From contig NZ_JAHRWW010000027.1 in the NCBI RefSeq assembly GCF_019104945.1, positions 23,142 to 87,141 of the forward strand: a stretch of 64,000 bases of DNA, given 5' to 3'. The DNA is from Thermomonas sp. GTDB lineage: Bacteria; Pseudomonadota; Gammaproteobacteria; Xanthomonadales; Xanthomonadaceae. This document shows, piece after piece, positions 45,063-54,150 of the stretch. The notes under the pieces were generated by a model. That model saw nothing but the letters and a program-made list of their open reading frames with translations. It ran no database searches and was not told the origin of the DNA. Position numbers and translations under genes: made by a program. Each line of letters starts with the position of its first letter. The stretch's first letter is position 1.

Positions 45063-48000
45063 ATGAGTTATTTCCTTGACCGTCTGCAGTTCTTCAATCG
45101 CAATCCAGAAGAGTTTGCCGACGGACACGGCGTTACCAAAACCGAAAGCCGCGAGTGGGAGAACACCTATCGCGCGCGCTGGCAGTACGACAAGATCGTG
45201 CGCTCCACCCACGGCGTGAACTGCACCGGCTCCTGCAGCTGGAAGATCTACGTCAAAAACGGTTTGGTGACCTGGGAAACGCAGCAAACCGACTATCCGC
45301 GCACCCGCCCCGACCTGCCCAACCACGAGCCGCGCGGCTGCCCCCGTGGTGCCAGCTACTCGTGGTATCTGTACAGCGCCAACCGGGTGAAGTACCCGCT
45401 GGTGCGCGGCGCGCTGCTGAAGATGTGGCGCGAAGCGCGCAAGAGCAAATCGCCGGTCGACGCTTGGGCCAGCATCGTTGAAGACAAGAGCAAAACCAAG
45501 GAATACAAGACCCGTCGTGGTATGGGTGGTTTTGCCCGCGTGCGCTGGGATGAAGTCAACGAACTGATCGCCGCAGCCAACCTGTACACGGTCAAGACCC
45601 ACGGCCCCGACCGCGTGATCGGGTTCTCGCCGATCCCGGCGATGTCGATGATTTCCTACGCCTCCGGCGCGCGCTACCTGTCGCTGCTGGGCGGTGCCTG
45701 CCTGTCGTTCTACGACTGGTACTGCGATCTGCCGCCGTCCAGCCCGCAGGTCTGGGGCGAGCAGACTGACGTGCCGGAATCGGCCGACTGGTACAACAGC
45801 CGCTACATCATCGCTTGGGGTTCCAACGTCCCGCAGACGCGTACGCCCGACGCGCACTTCTTCACCGAAGCGCGCTACAACGGCACCAAGACGGTGGCCA
45901 TCACGCCGGACTATTCGGAAGTGGCCAAGCTCACCGATCACTGGCTGCACCCGAAGCAGGGCACCGACGCCGCGCTGGCGTTCGCCTTCGGCCATGTGAT
46001 CTTGAAAGAATTCCACGTCGATAACCCGGCGCCGTATTTTGTTGATTACTGCCGCAAGACCACCGACATGCCGATGTTGGTGCGCCTTGAGAAGCGCGCC
46101 GACGGCCGGCTGGTGCCGGAGCGTTTCCTGCGCGCCTCCGACCTTGGCGGCCTGGGCGAAGCCAACAACCCCAAATGGAAGACGCTGGCGATTGATGAAA
46201 CCAGCGGCAACGTGGTGGTGCCGAACGGTTCCATCGGTTTCCGCTGGGGCGAAAAAGGCAAGTGGAATATCGAACAGAAAGACAGCAGCGGGCGCGAGAC
46301 CCATCTGCAGCTGTCACTGAAAGATCAGCACGACGCGGTTGAAGCCGTGAGCTTCCCCTACTTCGGCGGTATCGAACACGAGATGTGGACGGCCTCGAAG
46401 TTTGAAGACATCTTGGAGCGCAATGTTCCGGTGAAGCGCATGCAGCTGGCCGATGGCAAAGAGTGGCTGGTGGCCACCGTGTACGACCTATTGCTGGCGC
46501 AGTACGGCATCGACCGTGGCTTCGGTGGTGGCAATGTCGCCACCAGTTTCGACGACAACGTGCCGGGCACCCCCGCTTGGCAAGAAGTGATCACCGGCGT
46601 GCCGCGCCATGACGTGATCGAGATCGCCCGCGAGTTCGCCAGCACTGCCGCCAAGACCGGCGGCCGCAGCATGATTATTGTGGGCGCGGCGATGAACCAC
46701 TGGTTCCACAACGACATGAACTACCGCGGCCTCATCAATATGTTGATGATGTGCGGCTGCATCGGCCAGACCGGCGGCGGTTGGGCGCATTACGTGGGTC
46801 AGGAAAAGCTGCGCCCGCAAACCGGCTGGCAGCCGATCGCGTTTGGTCTGGACTGGAGCAAGCCGCCGCGCCATATGAACGGCACTTCGTTCTTCTACTT
46901 CATGTCCGACCAGTGGCGTTATGAAAAGCTGGAGATGAAGGAGCTGCTGTCGCCGCTGGCCGATGCCAGCAAGTACACCGGCAGCCAAGCCGACTTCAAC
47001 CTGCAGGCGATCCGCATGGGTTGGCTACCGAGCGCGCCGCAGCTCAATACCAATCCGCTGAGTATTGCTAAGGCCGCGCAGGCCGCAGGCAGCACACCGG
47101 CCGAGTATGTAGTGAACGGGCTGAAGAACGGCCAGCTGGACTTCGCCTACGCCGACCCAGACGCGCCGGAAAACTTCCCGCGCAATATGTTCATCTGGCG
47201 CTCTAATCTGCTGGGCAGCTCCGGTAAGGGCCACGAGTACATGCTGCGCCACTTGCTGGGCACCCGTCATGGTGTGCAGGGCAAGGATCTGGGTGAACGC
47301 GGCGCGATCAAGCCGGAAGAAATCGTATGGCGCGACGAAGCGCCGGAAGGCAAGCTTGACCTGCTGGTGACGCTGGACTTCCGCATGTGCACCACCGCAC
47401 TGTATTCCGACGTGGTGCTGCCCACCGCGACTTGGTACGAAAAGAACGACCTCAACACCTCGGACATGCACCCGTTCATCCACCCGCTGTCGAAAGCGGT
47501 GGATCCGGCGTGGGAAGCGCGCAGCGACTGGGATATCTTCAAGGGGATTGCCAAGACCGTCAGCGCGCTCGCCCCCGGCGTGCTCGGCGTGGAAACCGAC
47601 GTGGTGTTGGTGCCCACTCTGCACGACACCCCCGGCGAGCTGGCGATGCCGCTGGGCGTCACCGATTGGAAGAAGGGTGAGTGCGACCCGATTCCGGGCC
47701 AAACCATGCCCACCATTGCCGTGGTCGAGCGTGACTACCCGAACCTGTACAAGAAGTTCACCTCGCTTGGCCCGCTGCTGGACAAGCAGGGCAACGGCGG
47801 CAAGGGCATCAACTGGGATACACAGGACGAAGTGAAATTCCTTGGTGACCTCAACCACCGCGTGCGCGAGGAAGGCGTCAGCCAAGGTCGCCCCAATATC
47901 CAAACCGCCATCGACGCTGCCGAGTGCGTGCTGCACCTAGCCCCGGAAACCAATGGCCATGTGGCGGTGAAGGCATGGGAAGCGCTGGGTGAATTCACCG

Positions 48001-48806
48001 GCCGTGACCACACCCATCTTGCGGTGGGCAAGGAACACGAGGCCATTCGCTTCCGCGACATCCAAGCGCAGCCGCGCAAGATTATTTCTTCGCCTACATG
48101 GTCGGGCTTGGAAGACGAGCACGTCAGCTATAACGCCGGCTACACCAATGTGCATGAAATGATTCCATGGCGCACCGTCACTGGCCGCCAGCAGTTCTAC
48201 ATGGATCACGAGTGGATGATCGCCTTCGGTGAAGGCTTCATGCAGTACCGCCCACCGGTAGACACCAAGACCATCGCCCCGATCATCGGCAAGAAGCCGA
48301 ACGGCAATAAAGAGATCGCGCTGAACTGGATCACCCCGCACCAGAAGTGGGGCATCCACAGCACGTACTCCGACAACCTGATCATGCAGACGTTGTCACG
48401 CGGCGGCCCGATCGTGTGGCTGTCGGAAGACGATGCACGCAGCGCCGGGATCGAGGACAACGACTGGATCGAACTGTTCAACGTCAACGGTGCGATCGCC
48501 GCGCGTGCGGTGGTCAGTCAGCGCATGATGAACGGCATCGCGATGATGTATCACGCGCAGGAACGCATCATCAACGTGCCGGGTTCGGAAATCACCGGCA
48601 CCCGTGGCGGCATCCATAACTCGGTGACGCGCGTCGTGCTCAAACCCACCCACATGATCGGCGGCTATGCCCAGTTCGCCTATGGGTTCAACTATTACGG
48701 CACGGTGGGCAGTAACCGTGACGAATTCGTGGTCGTACGCAAGATGAATAAAGTCGATTGGTTGGATGGCGAGCCGGTGCCGGCCAACGCCCAGGAGGTG
48801 GTGTGA
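45063..48806 (+). CDS. narG: Respiratory nitrate reductase alpha subunit NarG
   Basis: Catalytic subunit on the cytoplasmic side of the membrane, reducing nitrate to nitrite at a bis-MGD molybdenum centre. The 1247 residues show the FS0 cluster ligands His50, Cys54, Cys58 and Cys93 (THGVNCTGSCSW, RGCPRGASYSW) and the molybdenum ligand Asp222 in WYCDLPPSSPQ. The length matches E. coli NarG. There is no Tat signal, as expected for NarG. The stop shares a base with the narH start. Confidence 0.98.
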   Translation: MSYFLDRLQFFNRNPEEFADGHGVTKTESREWENTYRARWQYDKIVRSTHGVNCTGSCSWKIYVKNGLVTWETQQTDYPRTRPDLPNHEPRGCPRGASYSWYLYSANRVKYPLVRGALLKMWREARKSKSPVDAWASIVEDKSKTKEYKTRRGMGGFARVRWDEVNELIAAANLYTVKTHGPDRVIGFSPIPAMSMISYASGARYLSLLGGACLSFYDWYCDLPPSSPQVWGEQTDVPESADWYNSRYIIAWGSNVPQTRTPDAHFFTEARYNGTKTVAITPDYSEVAKLTDHWLHPKQGTDAALAFAFGHVILKEFHVDNPAPYFVDYCRKTTDMPMLVRLEKRADGRLVPERFLRASDLGGLGEANNPKWKTLAIDETSGNVVVPNGSIGFRWGEKGKWNIEQKDSSGRETHLQLSLKDQHDAVEAVSFPYFGGIEHEMWTASKFEDILERNVPVKRMQLADGKEWLVATVYDLLLAQYGIDRGFGGGNVATSFDDNVPGTPAWQEVITGVPRHDVIEIAREFASTAAKTGGRSMIIVGAAMNHWFHNDMNYRGLINMLMMCGCIGQTGGGWAHYVGQEKLRPQTGWQPIAFGLDWSKPPRHMNGTSFFYFMSDQWRYEKLEMKELLSPLADASKYTGSQADFNLQAIRMGWLPSAPQLNTNPLSIAKAAQAAGSTPAEYVVNGLKNGQLDFAYADPDAPENFPRNMFIWRSNLLGSSGKGHEYMLRHLLGTRHGVQGKDLGERGAIKPEEIVWRDEAPEGKLDLLVTLDFRMCTTALYSDVVLPTATWYEKNDLNTSDMHPFIHPLSKAVDPAWEARSDWDIFKGIAKTVSALAPGVLGVETDVVLVPTLHDTPGELAMPLGVTDWKKGECDPIPGQTMPTIAVVERDYPNLYKKFTSLGPLLDKQGNGGKGINWDTQDEVKFLGDLNHRVREEGVSQGRPNIQTAIDAAECVLHLAPETNGHVAVKAWEALGEFTGRDHTHLAVGKEHEAIRFRDIQAQPRKIISSPTWSGLEDEHVSYNAGYTNVHEMIPWRTVTGRQQFYMDHEWMIAFGEGFMQYRPPVDTKTIAPIIGKKPNGNKEIALNWITPHQKWGIHSTYSDNLIMQTLSRGGPIVWLSEDDARSAGIEDNDWIELFNVNGAIAARAVVSQRMMNGIAMMYHAQERIINVPGSEITGTRGGIHNSVTRVVLKPTHMIGGYAQFAYGFNYYGTVGSNRDEFVVVRKMNKVDWLDGEPVPANAQEVV

Positions 48807-50350
48807 TGAAGGTCCGTGCACAAATCGCGATGGTGTTGAATCTGGACAAGTGCATCGGTTGTCACACTTGCTCGATCACCTGCAAAAACGTCTGGACCAG
48901 CCGCGAAGGTGTGGAATACGCCTGGTTCAACAACGTCGAAACTAAGCCCGGTGTGGGTTACCCGAAGGAATGGGAAAACCAAGACAAGTGGAACGGCGGC
49001 TGGGTGCGCACCAAGGCTGGCAAGCTGGTGCCCAAGGCCGGTGGCCGCTTCCGCATGCTGTCCAAGATCTTCGCCAACCCAGATCTGCCGCAGATCGACG
49101 ACTACTACGAGCCGTTCGATTTCGACTACCAGCACCTACATGAAGCGCCAGACAGCAAGCACCAGCCCACCGCGCGCCCGCGTTCGCTGATCTCCGGCGA
49201 GCGCATGCAGAAGATCCATTGGGGCCCGAACTGGGAAGAAATTCTCGGCACCGAGTTTGCCAAGCGCGCCAAGGACAAGAACTTCGACGGCGTGCAGAAG
49301 GAAATCTACGGCGCGTTCGAGAAGACCTTCATGATGTACCTGCCGCGCCTGTGCGAGCACTGCCTCAACCCGGCGTGCGTATCGGCCTGCCCGTCCGGCG
49401 CGATCTATAAGCGCGAGGAAGATGGCATCGTGCTGATTGATCAGGACAAGTGCCGCGGCTGGCGCATGTGCGTGTCGGCCTGCCCGTACAAGAAGATCTA
49501 TTACAACTGGAAGTCGGGCAAATCCGAGAAGTGCATCTTCTGCTACCCGCGCATCGAGATGGGCGAGCCCACCGTGTGCTCGGAAACTTGCGTGGGCCGT
49601 ATCCGCTACCTCGGCGTGCTGCTGTATGACGCCGACCGCATCCAAGAAGCGGCCTCGGTGCCGGCCGAGAAGGACCTGTACCAAGCGCACTTGGACATCT
49701 TCCTCGACCCCAACGATCCCAAGGTTATTGAAGCGGCGCGCAAGGAAGGCATCCCAGATAGCTGGCTGGAAGCGGCGGTGAACTCGCCGACCTACAAGCT
49801 CGCCATCGACTGGAAGCTGGCGCTGCCGCTGCATCCGGAATACCGCACCCTGCCGATGGTGTGGTACGTGCCGCCGTTGTCGCCGATCCAGTCCGCCGCA
49901 GAGCGTGGCCGCGTGGGTATGAACGGCGAACTGCCGGACGTCGGCTCGCTGCGCATCCCCGTGCGTTATCTGGCCAATATGCTCACCGCGGGTGATGAAG
50001 GCCCAGTGATTCGTGCACTGGAACGCCTGATGGCGATGCGCGCTTGGCGCCGCGCCAAAAACGTGGACGGCGTAGAAGATTTGGCCGTGCTCAAGCAGGC
50101 GGGCCTCACCGCCGCGCAGGCCGAAGACATGTACCGCTACCTCGCGATTGCCAATTACGAAGACCGCTTCGTCATTCCCAGCGCGCACCGCGAATACGCC
50201 AACGACACCTTCGGTGAGCGCGGCGGTTGCGGCTTCACCTTCGGCAACGGCTGCAGCGGCGACTCCCCGGCCGACCTGTTCGGCGAACGCAAGACCACGC
50301 GCTACACCGTGCATCCCAACCGGCAGGAAAAGTTTGAGGTGATCGAATGA
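48806..50350 (+). CDS. narH: Respiratory nitrate reductase beta subunit NarH
   Basis: Electron-transfer subunit carrying three 4Fe-4S and one 3Fe-4S clusters between NarI and NarG. The start at 48806 has AGGAGG seven bases upstream and overlaps the narG stop; 514 residues result. Cluster motifs are CIGCHTCSITC, CEHCLNPACVSAC, CRGWRMCVSAC and CIFCYPRIEMGEPTVCSETC. The tryptophan in CRGW marks the 3Fe cluster. It overlaps narJ by four bases. Confidence 0.98.
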   Translation: MKVRAQIAMVLNLDKCIGCHTCSITCKNVWTSREGVEYAWFNNVETKPGVGYPKEWENQDKWNGGWVRTKAGKLVPKAGGRFRMLSKIFANPDLPQIDDYYEPFDFDYQHLHEAPDSKHQPTARPRSLISGERMQKIHWGPNWEEILGTEFAKRAKDKNFDGVQKEIYGAFEKTFMMYLPRLCEHCLNPACVSACPSGAIYKREEDGIVLIDQDKCRGWRMCVSACPYKKIYYNWKSGKSEKCIFCYPRIEMGEPTVCSETCVGRIRYLGVLLYDADRIQEAASVPAEKDLYQAHLDIFLDPNDPKVIEAARKEGIPDSWLEAAVNSPTYKLAIDWKLALPLHPEYRTLPMVWYVPPLSPIQSAAERGRVGMNGELPDVGSLRIPVRYLANMLTAGDEGPVIRALERLMAMRAWRRAKNVDGVEDLAVLKQAGLTAAQAEDMYRYLAIANYEDRFVIPSAHREYANDTFGERGGCGFTFGNGCSGDSPADLFGERKTTRYTVHPNRQEKFEVIE

Positions 50351-51036
50351 GCCTACTCAAACTGATCGGCGTGCTGTTGGACTACCCACAGGACGACCTA
50401 TGGCAGCACGGCGACGAAGTGCTGGCAGCCGTCAACGCCACCGGCCTGCCCGCCGCGCGCCGCGCGCAGCTGGCAAACTTCACGCAAGCGCTGCTGGAAA
50501 CAGATCCGCTTGACGCGCAGGAACGCTGGCTGCTGCTGTTTGACCGTGGCCGCTCGATGAGCCTGCTGCTGTTTGAACACATTCACGGTGAATCACGCGA
50601 TCGCGGTCAAGCCATGGTCGATCTGATCGAAGCCTATCGCAAGAATGGCTACGAGCTTTCTGCCAAAGAACTGCCGGATTATCTGCCGCTGCTGCTGGAA
50701 TACCTTAGCCTGCGCCCGCAGGAAGAAGCCCGCGACTGGCTACAGCACGTCAGCCACATCATCGGCTTGCTGGCCGCACGCGCTGGCGAACGCGAAAGCC
50801 CGTACGCGCTGCTGCTGGAAATTTTGGTGGAATTTGCCGACGGCAAACTCGACCTGAGCGCTCTGCGCAAACGCGCCAGCGAAGAACCGCGCGACGACAC
50901 GCCCGAAATGATGGACAAGCTGTGGGAAGAAGAAGCGGTGCGCTTTGGTAACGAAGCCCCCGGCGAAGATTGCACGCCCCCAACCCGTACGTTTGCCCGC
51001 GCTACCTCTGCCGCAACCCAACAGGTGCAGCCATGA
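50347..51036 (+). CDS. narJ: Nitrate reductase assembly chaperone NarJ
   Basis: A 229-residue cytoplasmic chaperone that holds NarGH for cofactor insertion and membrane attachment. It has the family's helical pattern with LLDYPQDDLWQH near the start, SLLLFEHIHGESRDRGQAM and ELPDYLPLLLEYLS. It is coupled by ATGA overlaps to narH and narI. The length and order are canonical. Confidence 0.96.
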   Translation: MSLLKLIGVLLDYPQDDLWQHGDEVLAAVNATGLPAARRAQLANFTQALLETDPLDAQERWLLLFDRGRSMSLLLFEHIHGESRDRGQAMVDLIEAYRKNGYELSAKELPDYLPLLLEYLSLRPQEEARDWLQHVSHIIGLLAARAGERESPYALLLEILVEFADGKLDLSALRKRASEEPRDDTPEMMDKLWEEEAVRFGNEAPGEDCTPPTRTFARATSAATQQVQP

Positions 51037-51737
51037 ATTATCTCAATACGTTTGCATTCCAGTTCTACCCTTATATCGCGCTTGCCGTGTTTTTCATCGG
51101 CAGCTGGGCGCGCTTTGACCGTTCGATGTACACCTGGCGCACCGGCTCCAGCCAGCTCTTGTCTGACAAGGGCATGCGCGTTGGTAGCAATATGTTCCAC
51201 CTCGGCATCCTTGCCATCTTGGGTGGGCATTTGGTCGGCCTGCTAACCCCGCACGCACTGTACGAACCCTTCATCACCGCACCGCAGAAGCAGCTGCTGG
51301 CGATGGTCGCGGGTGGCGTGTTCGGCTTGGTTTGCTTGGTGGGCATCACCATCTTGACCGTGCGCCGCCTCACCAACCCGCGTGTGAAGGCCACCGGCAC
51401 CACCAGTGACACGGTGATCCTGCTGCTGCTGTTCCTGCAGCTGTTGCTGGGCCTGTACACCATCATCGCTTCCACCCACCACATGGACGGCGGTGTGATG
51501 ATGGCACTGGCCGAATGGGCGCAGCGCATCGTTACCTTCCGTGGCGGCGCGGCAGACCTCGTTGTGGGCGTGAACTGGGTGTACAAGGCGCATATTTTCC
51601 TTGGCCTAACCCTGTTCCTGCTGGCGCCGTTCACCCGCTTGGTGCATGTATGGAGCATCCCGCTAAGCTATATCTGGCGTCCGTATCAGGTGGTGCGTCG
51701 GCGTTCGCCTCCGCTGCGCTACGGGCCGAGGGCGTAA
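51033..51737 (+). CDS. narI: Respiratory nitrate reductase gamma subunit NarI
   Basis: Membrane cytochrome b that oxidises quinol and passes electrons to NarH. The start at 51033 in the ATGA overlap gives 234 residues with five membrane helices. The four haem ligands His56, His66, His187 and His205 are at exactly the E. coli positions. The tail after the last helix is short. The frame extends upstream to 50970 inside narJ, which is rejected. Confidence 0.97.
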   Translation: MNYLNTFAFQFYPYIALAVFFIGSWARFDRSMYTWRTGSSQLLSDKGMRVGSNMFHLGILAILGGHLVGLLTPHALYEPFITAPQKQLLAMVAGGVFGLVCLVGITILTVRRLTNPRVKATGTTSDTVILLLLFLQLLLGLYTIIASTHHMDGGVMMALAEWAQRIVTFRGGAADLVVGVNWVYKAHIFLGLTLFLLAPFTRLVHVWSIPLSYIWRPYQVVRRRSPPLRYGPRA

Positions 51738-51739
51738 TC

Positions 51740-52645
51740 ATGGCCAGCCAAAAACGCCTACGCGAGCTGCCCATCACCGTCATCGACAGCGGCAAGACCG
51801 TGGCTGAAGAAGCGCACGATCATCAACACGATGCAGACGGTGAAGGCCCACGCTCACTGGGCCGCCCTGCCCCCGCGTTTCTGTTTGTTGGTGACACGGC
51901 CATTAGTGAAGCCGAGATCGCCCGCGAGATGCAGTTCCATCGCGCCATGAAACCAGAACAGTCGCGCGCCGATGCGGCACGCGCACTGGTGGTGCGTGAA
52001 CTACTGCAGCGAGAAATCAAGCGCCTTGGCCTAGAATCTGAAATCGGCGAGAGCAGCGGCGAGGCGATGGAAGAAGCCTGCATCCGCCTGCTGCTGGAGC
52101 GTGAGGTAGAAAACCGCACGCCAACCATTGAGGACTGCCAGCGCTATTTCGAACAAAACCCGGAGCGTTTCCACGCCCCGGACCGCATCAAGGTGCGGCA
52201 TATTTTGTTCGGTGCCGCCGCCGATGACGTTAACGGCCGCTTCAGCGCGCGCGAACAGGCAGAAAAGCTCATCGCCGAGTTGAAAACGCAGCCGCATCTG
52301 TTTACCGACTTCGCTTTGCGTCATTCCGATTGCCCGTCTAAAACCGACGGCGGCGAGCTCGGTTGGCTTGAACGCGGGCAAACCACGCCCGAATTTGATC
52401 GGCAGGTGTTCCGCCTGCGCGAAGGCTTGGCCGCGTTCCCGGTGGAATCGCGCTGGGGTTATCACGTCGTGTGTATTGACGCGTTAGAAACCGGCGAAAA
52501 ACTTGCGTTTAATCAAGTTCAAAACCGCATTTCTGATTATCTTGAACTGCAGGTTCGGCAACGCGAACTTCAGCAGTATCTGCAAGGCTTGCAGAACCGC
52601 TACGAAGTGCGCGGGCTGGACGCGATTGAGGCCGAAGCGGCATAA
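51740..52645 (+). CDS. PpiC-type peptidyl-prolyl isomerase of the nar operon
   Basis: A 301-residue parvulin-domain protein two bases after narI. The parvulin core includes IKVRHILFGAA, FTDFALRHSDCPSKTDGGELGW and VESRWGYHVVCIDA. The middle (EIAREMQFHRAMKPEQ to LLEREV) is the SurA/NifM-like helical region. No signal peptide is seen, so it is cytoplasmic. The N-terminal linker has a His/Asp cluster (residues 26-31). Similar genes end nar operons in pseudomonads; a role in folding NarGHI is inferred. Confidence 0.9.
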   Translation: MASQKRLRELPITVIDSGKTVAEEAHDHQHDADGEGPRSLGRPAPAFLFVGDTAISEAEIAREMQFHRAMKPEQSRADAARALVVRELLQREIKRLGLESEIGESSGEAMEEACIRLLLEREVENRTPTIEDCQRYFEQNPERFHAPDRIKVRHILFGAAADDVNGRFSAREQAEKLIAELKTQPHLFTDFALRHSDCPSKTDGGELGWLERGQTTPEFDRQVFRLREGLAAFPVESRWGYHVVCIDALETGEKLAFNQVQNRISDYLELQVRQRELQQYLQGLQNRYEVRGLDAIEAEAA

Positions 52646-52654
52646 CCCAAGCTT

Positions 52655-52704
52655 GGGACGTGCCACCGGCCAAAGGTTCTCAACCAAGACCGGAAGCACG
52701 TCCC
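52655..52704 (+). promoter_or_regulatory. Inverted repeat abutting the second narK start
   Basis: GGGACGTGC (52655-52663) is the exact complement of GCACGTCCC (52696-52704), whose last base touches the ATG at 52705. The ribosome-site candidate GGAAG lies in the loop-proximal strand, and smaller pairings (CCGG with CCGG, GGTT with AACC) fill the centre. The fold could limit ribosome access. No protein is coded here. Confidence 0.6.
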
Positions 52705-54021
52705 ATGCAGGACTTTTCAAGCATCAGCCCCGCCCGCCAGCAGCGCGCACTATGGCTTAGCACCTTCGCTTTCACCACCTGCTTTGCCATCTGGATGATC
52801 TTTTCGATCATCGGCATTCAGATCAAGCAGCAACTCTCGCTCAACGAAACCCAGTTCGGCTTACTTATCGCCACCCCGGTACTCAGTGGTTCGCTGCTGC
52901 GTATTTTTTTGGGCGTCTGGGCAGACCAAATAGGCGGGCGCAAAGTGTTCACCGGCGTGATGCTGGCAGGCGCGGCCGCCACCTGGATGCTCACCCACGC
53001 CAGCACCTATCCGCAATTTTTGCTGGCCGCGCTCGGTGTAGGCATTGCTGGTAGCTCGTTCTCGGTGGGCGTGGCCTATGTGTCCAAGTGGTTCCCAGCA
53101 GAAAAACAGGGCACCGCACTGGGTATTTTTGGCGCGGGCAATATTGGCTCGGCCGTTACCAAAATTCTTGCACCCATGGTGATGGTAGCTGCAGGCTGGA
53201 CGATGGTGGCCAAGGTCTGGGCGGTGGCCCTCGCGGTTGTCGCCATCGTGTATTTCCTGTCCACCCAAGATGATCCATCATTGGAAGAACGCCGCAAATC
53301 CGGCGTAAAGCCCATGCCGTTTAGCCAACAGATGGCACCGCTCAAAAATCTGCAGGTGTGGCGCTTCGCCCTGTATTACTTCTTCGTGTTCGGCGGCTTC
53401 GTGGCGCTGGCGCTGTGGCTGCCGCGTTATCTCATCGGTGCCTACGGCATGGACGTGGCGCACGCCGGTATGTTGGCGGCAGCGTACTCCATCCCTGCCA
53501 GCTTGTTCCGTGTGGTGGGCGGCTGGATGTCCGACAAGCTGGGCGCACGCAAGGTGATGTACTGGACCTTCGGCGTGTCGGTGATTTGCTGCTTCTTGCT
53601 GGCCTACCCAGATACGCAGTACATCGTAAAAGGCATCAATGGCGATATCACCTTCCGCTTAGCCATTGGCGTGGTGCCGTTCACCCTCTTGGTATTTGTG
53701 CTCGGCTTCTTTATGAGCCTCGGCAAGGCCGCAGTATATAAGCACATTCCGGTGTACTACCCGCAGTACGTGGGCGCGGTGGGCGGCGTGGTGGGCATGA
53801 TCGGCGGCCTTGGCGGCTTCCTGCTTCCAATCGCCTTCGGCGCACTCAACGACCTCACCGGCATCTGGACCAGCTGTTTCATGCTGCTGTTTGTGGTCGT
53901 CGCTTCGGCGCTGGCGTGGATGCACTTCGCCATTCGCCGCATGGAGCGCCGCCACTTCCCGCAGATCAGCCGTGAAACCGACCTGCCGGAGATTATCGAC
54001 GCGCAGCAAAGAGATCGTTAA
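52705..54021 (+). CDS. Nitrate transporter of the NarK1 (nitrate/proton symporter) type
   Basis: A 438-residue MFS protein with about twelve helices. It differs from the first narK and matches the type I group: FAIWMIFSIIGIQIKQQLSLNETQFGLL and GIAGSSFSVGVAYVSKWFPAEKQGTALGIFGAGN. Type I members act as nitrate/proton symporters, useful for starting respiration before nitrite accumulates. The ATG at 52705 matches the family; the frame upstream lies in the hairpin. A terminator follows at 54028-54058. Confidence 0.92.
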   Translation: MQDFSSISPARQQRALWLSTFAFTTCFAIWMIFSIIGIQIKQQLSLNETQFGLLIATPVLSGSLLRIFLGVWADQIGGRKVFTGVMLAGAAATWMLTHASTYPQFLLAALGVGIAGSSFSVGVAYVSKWFPAEKQGTALGIFGAGNIGSAVTKILAPMVMVAAGWTMVAKVWAVALAVVAIVYFLSTQDDPSLEERRKSGVKPMPFSQQMAPLKNLQVWRFALYYFFVFGGFVALALWLPRYLIGAYGMDVAHAGMLAAAYSIPASLFRVVGGWMSDKLGARKVMYWTFGVSVICCFLLAYPDTQYIVKGINGDITFRLAIGVVPFTLLVFVLGFFMSLGKAAVYKHIPVYYPQYVGAVGGVVGMIGGLGGFLLPIAFGALNDLTGIWTSCFMLLFVVVASALAWMHFAIRRMERRHFPQISRETDLPEIIDAQQRDR

Positions 54022-54027
54022 CCCTTC

Positions 54028-54058
54028 AAGCGCCGCCGTTCAATGCGGCGGCGCTTTT
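54028..54058 (+). terminator. Terminator of the nitrate operon
   Basis: AAGCGCCGCCG and CGGCGGCGCTT form an 11-pair stem around a seven-base loop, ending in TTTT. It begins seven bases after the narK1-type gene. Confidence 0.9.
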
Positions 54059-54150
54059 GGACGTTTGGATAACGGTATGGAACACATGGATTACCGGCCA
54101 AGCCCAAGGGCCAGTGAGAATCGCAGCATCTCACCTAGCGCACACCCTCT

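Noticed and set aside
45033..46304. A 423-codon minus-strand frame opposite narG
   Set aside because: Shadow of a highly conserved gene; no ribosome site or recognisable domain. The same applies to 47025-47936 opposite narG and 49136-50314 opposite narH.
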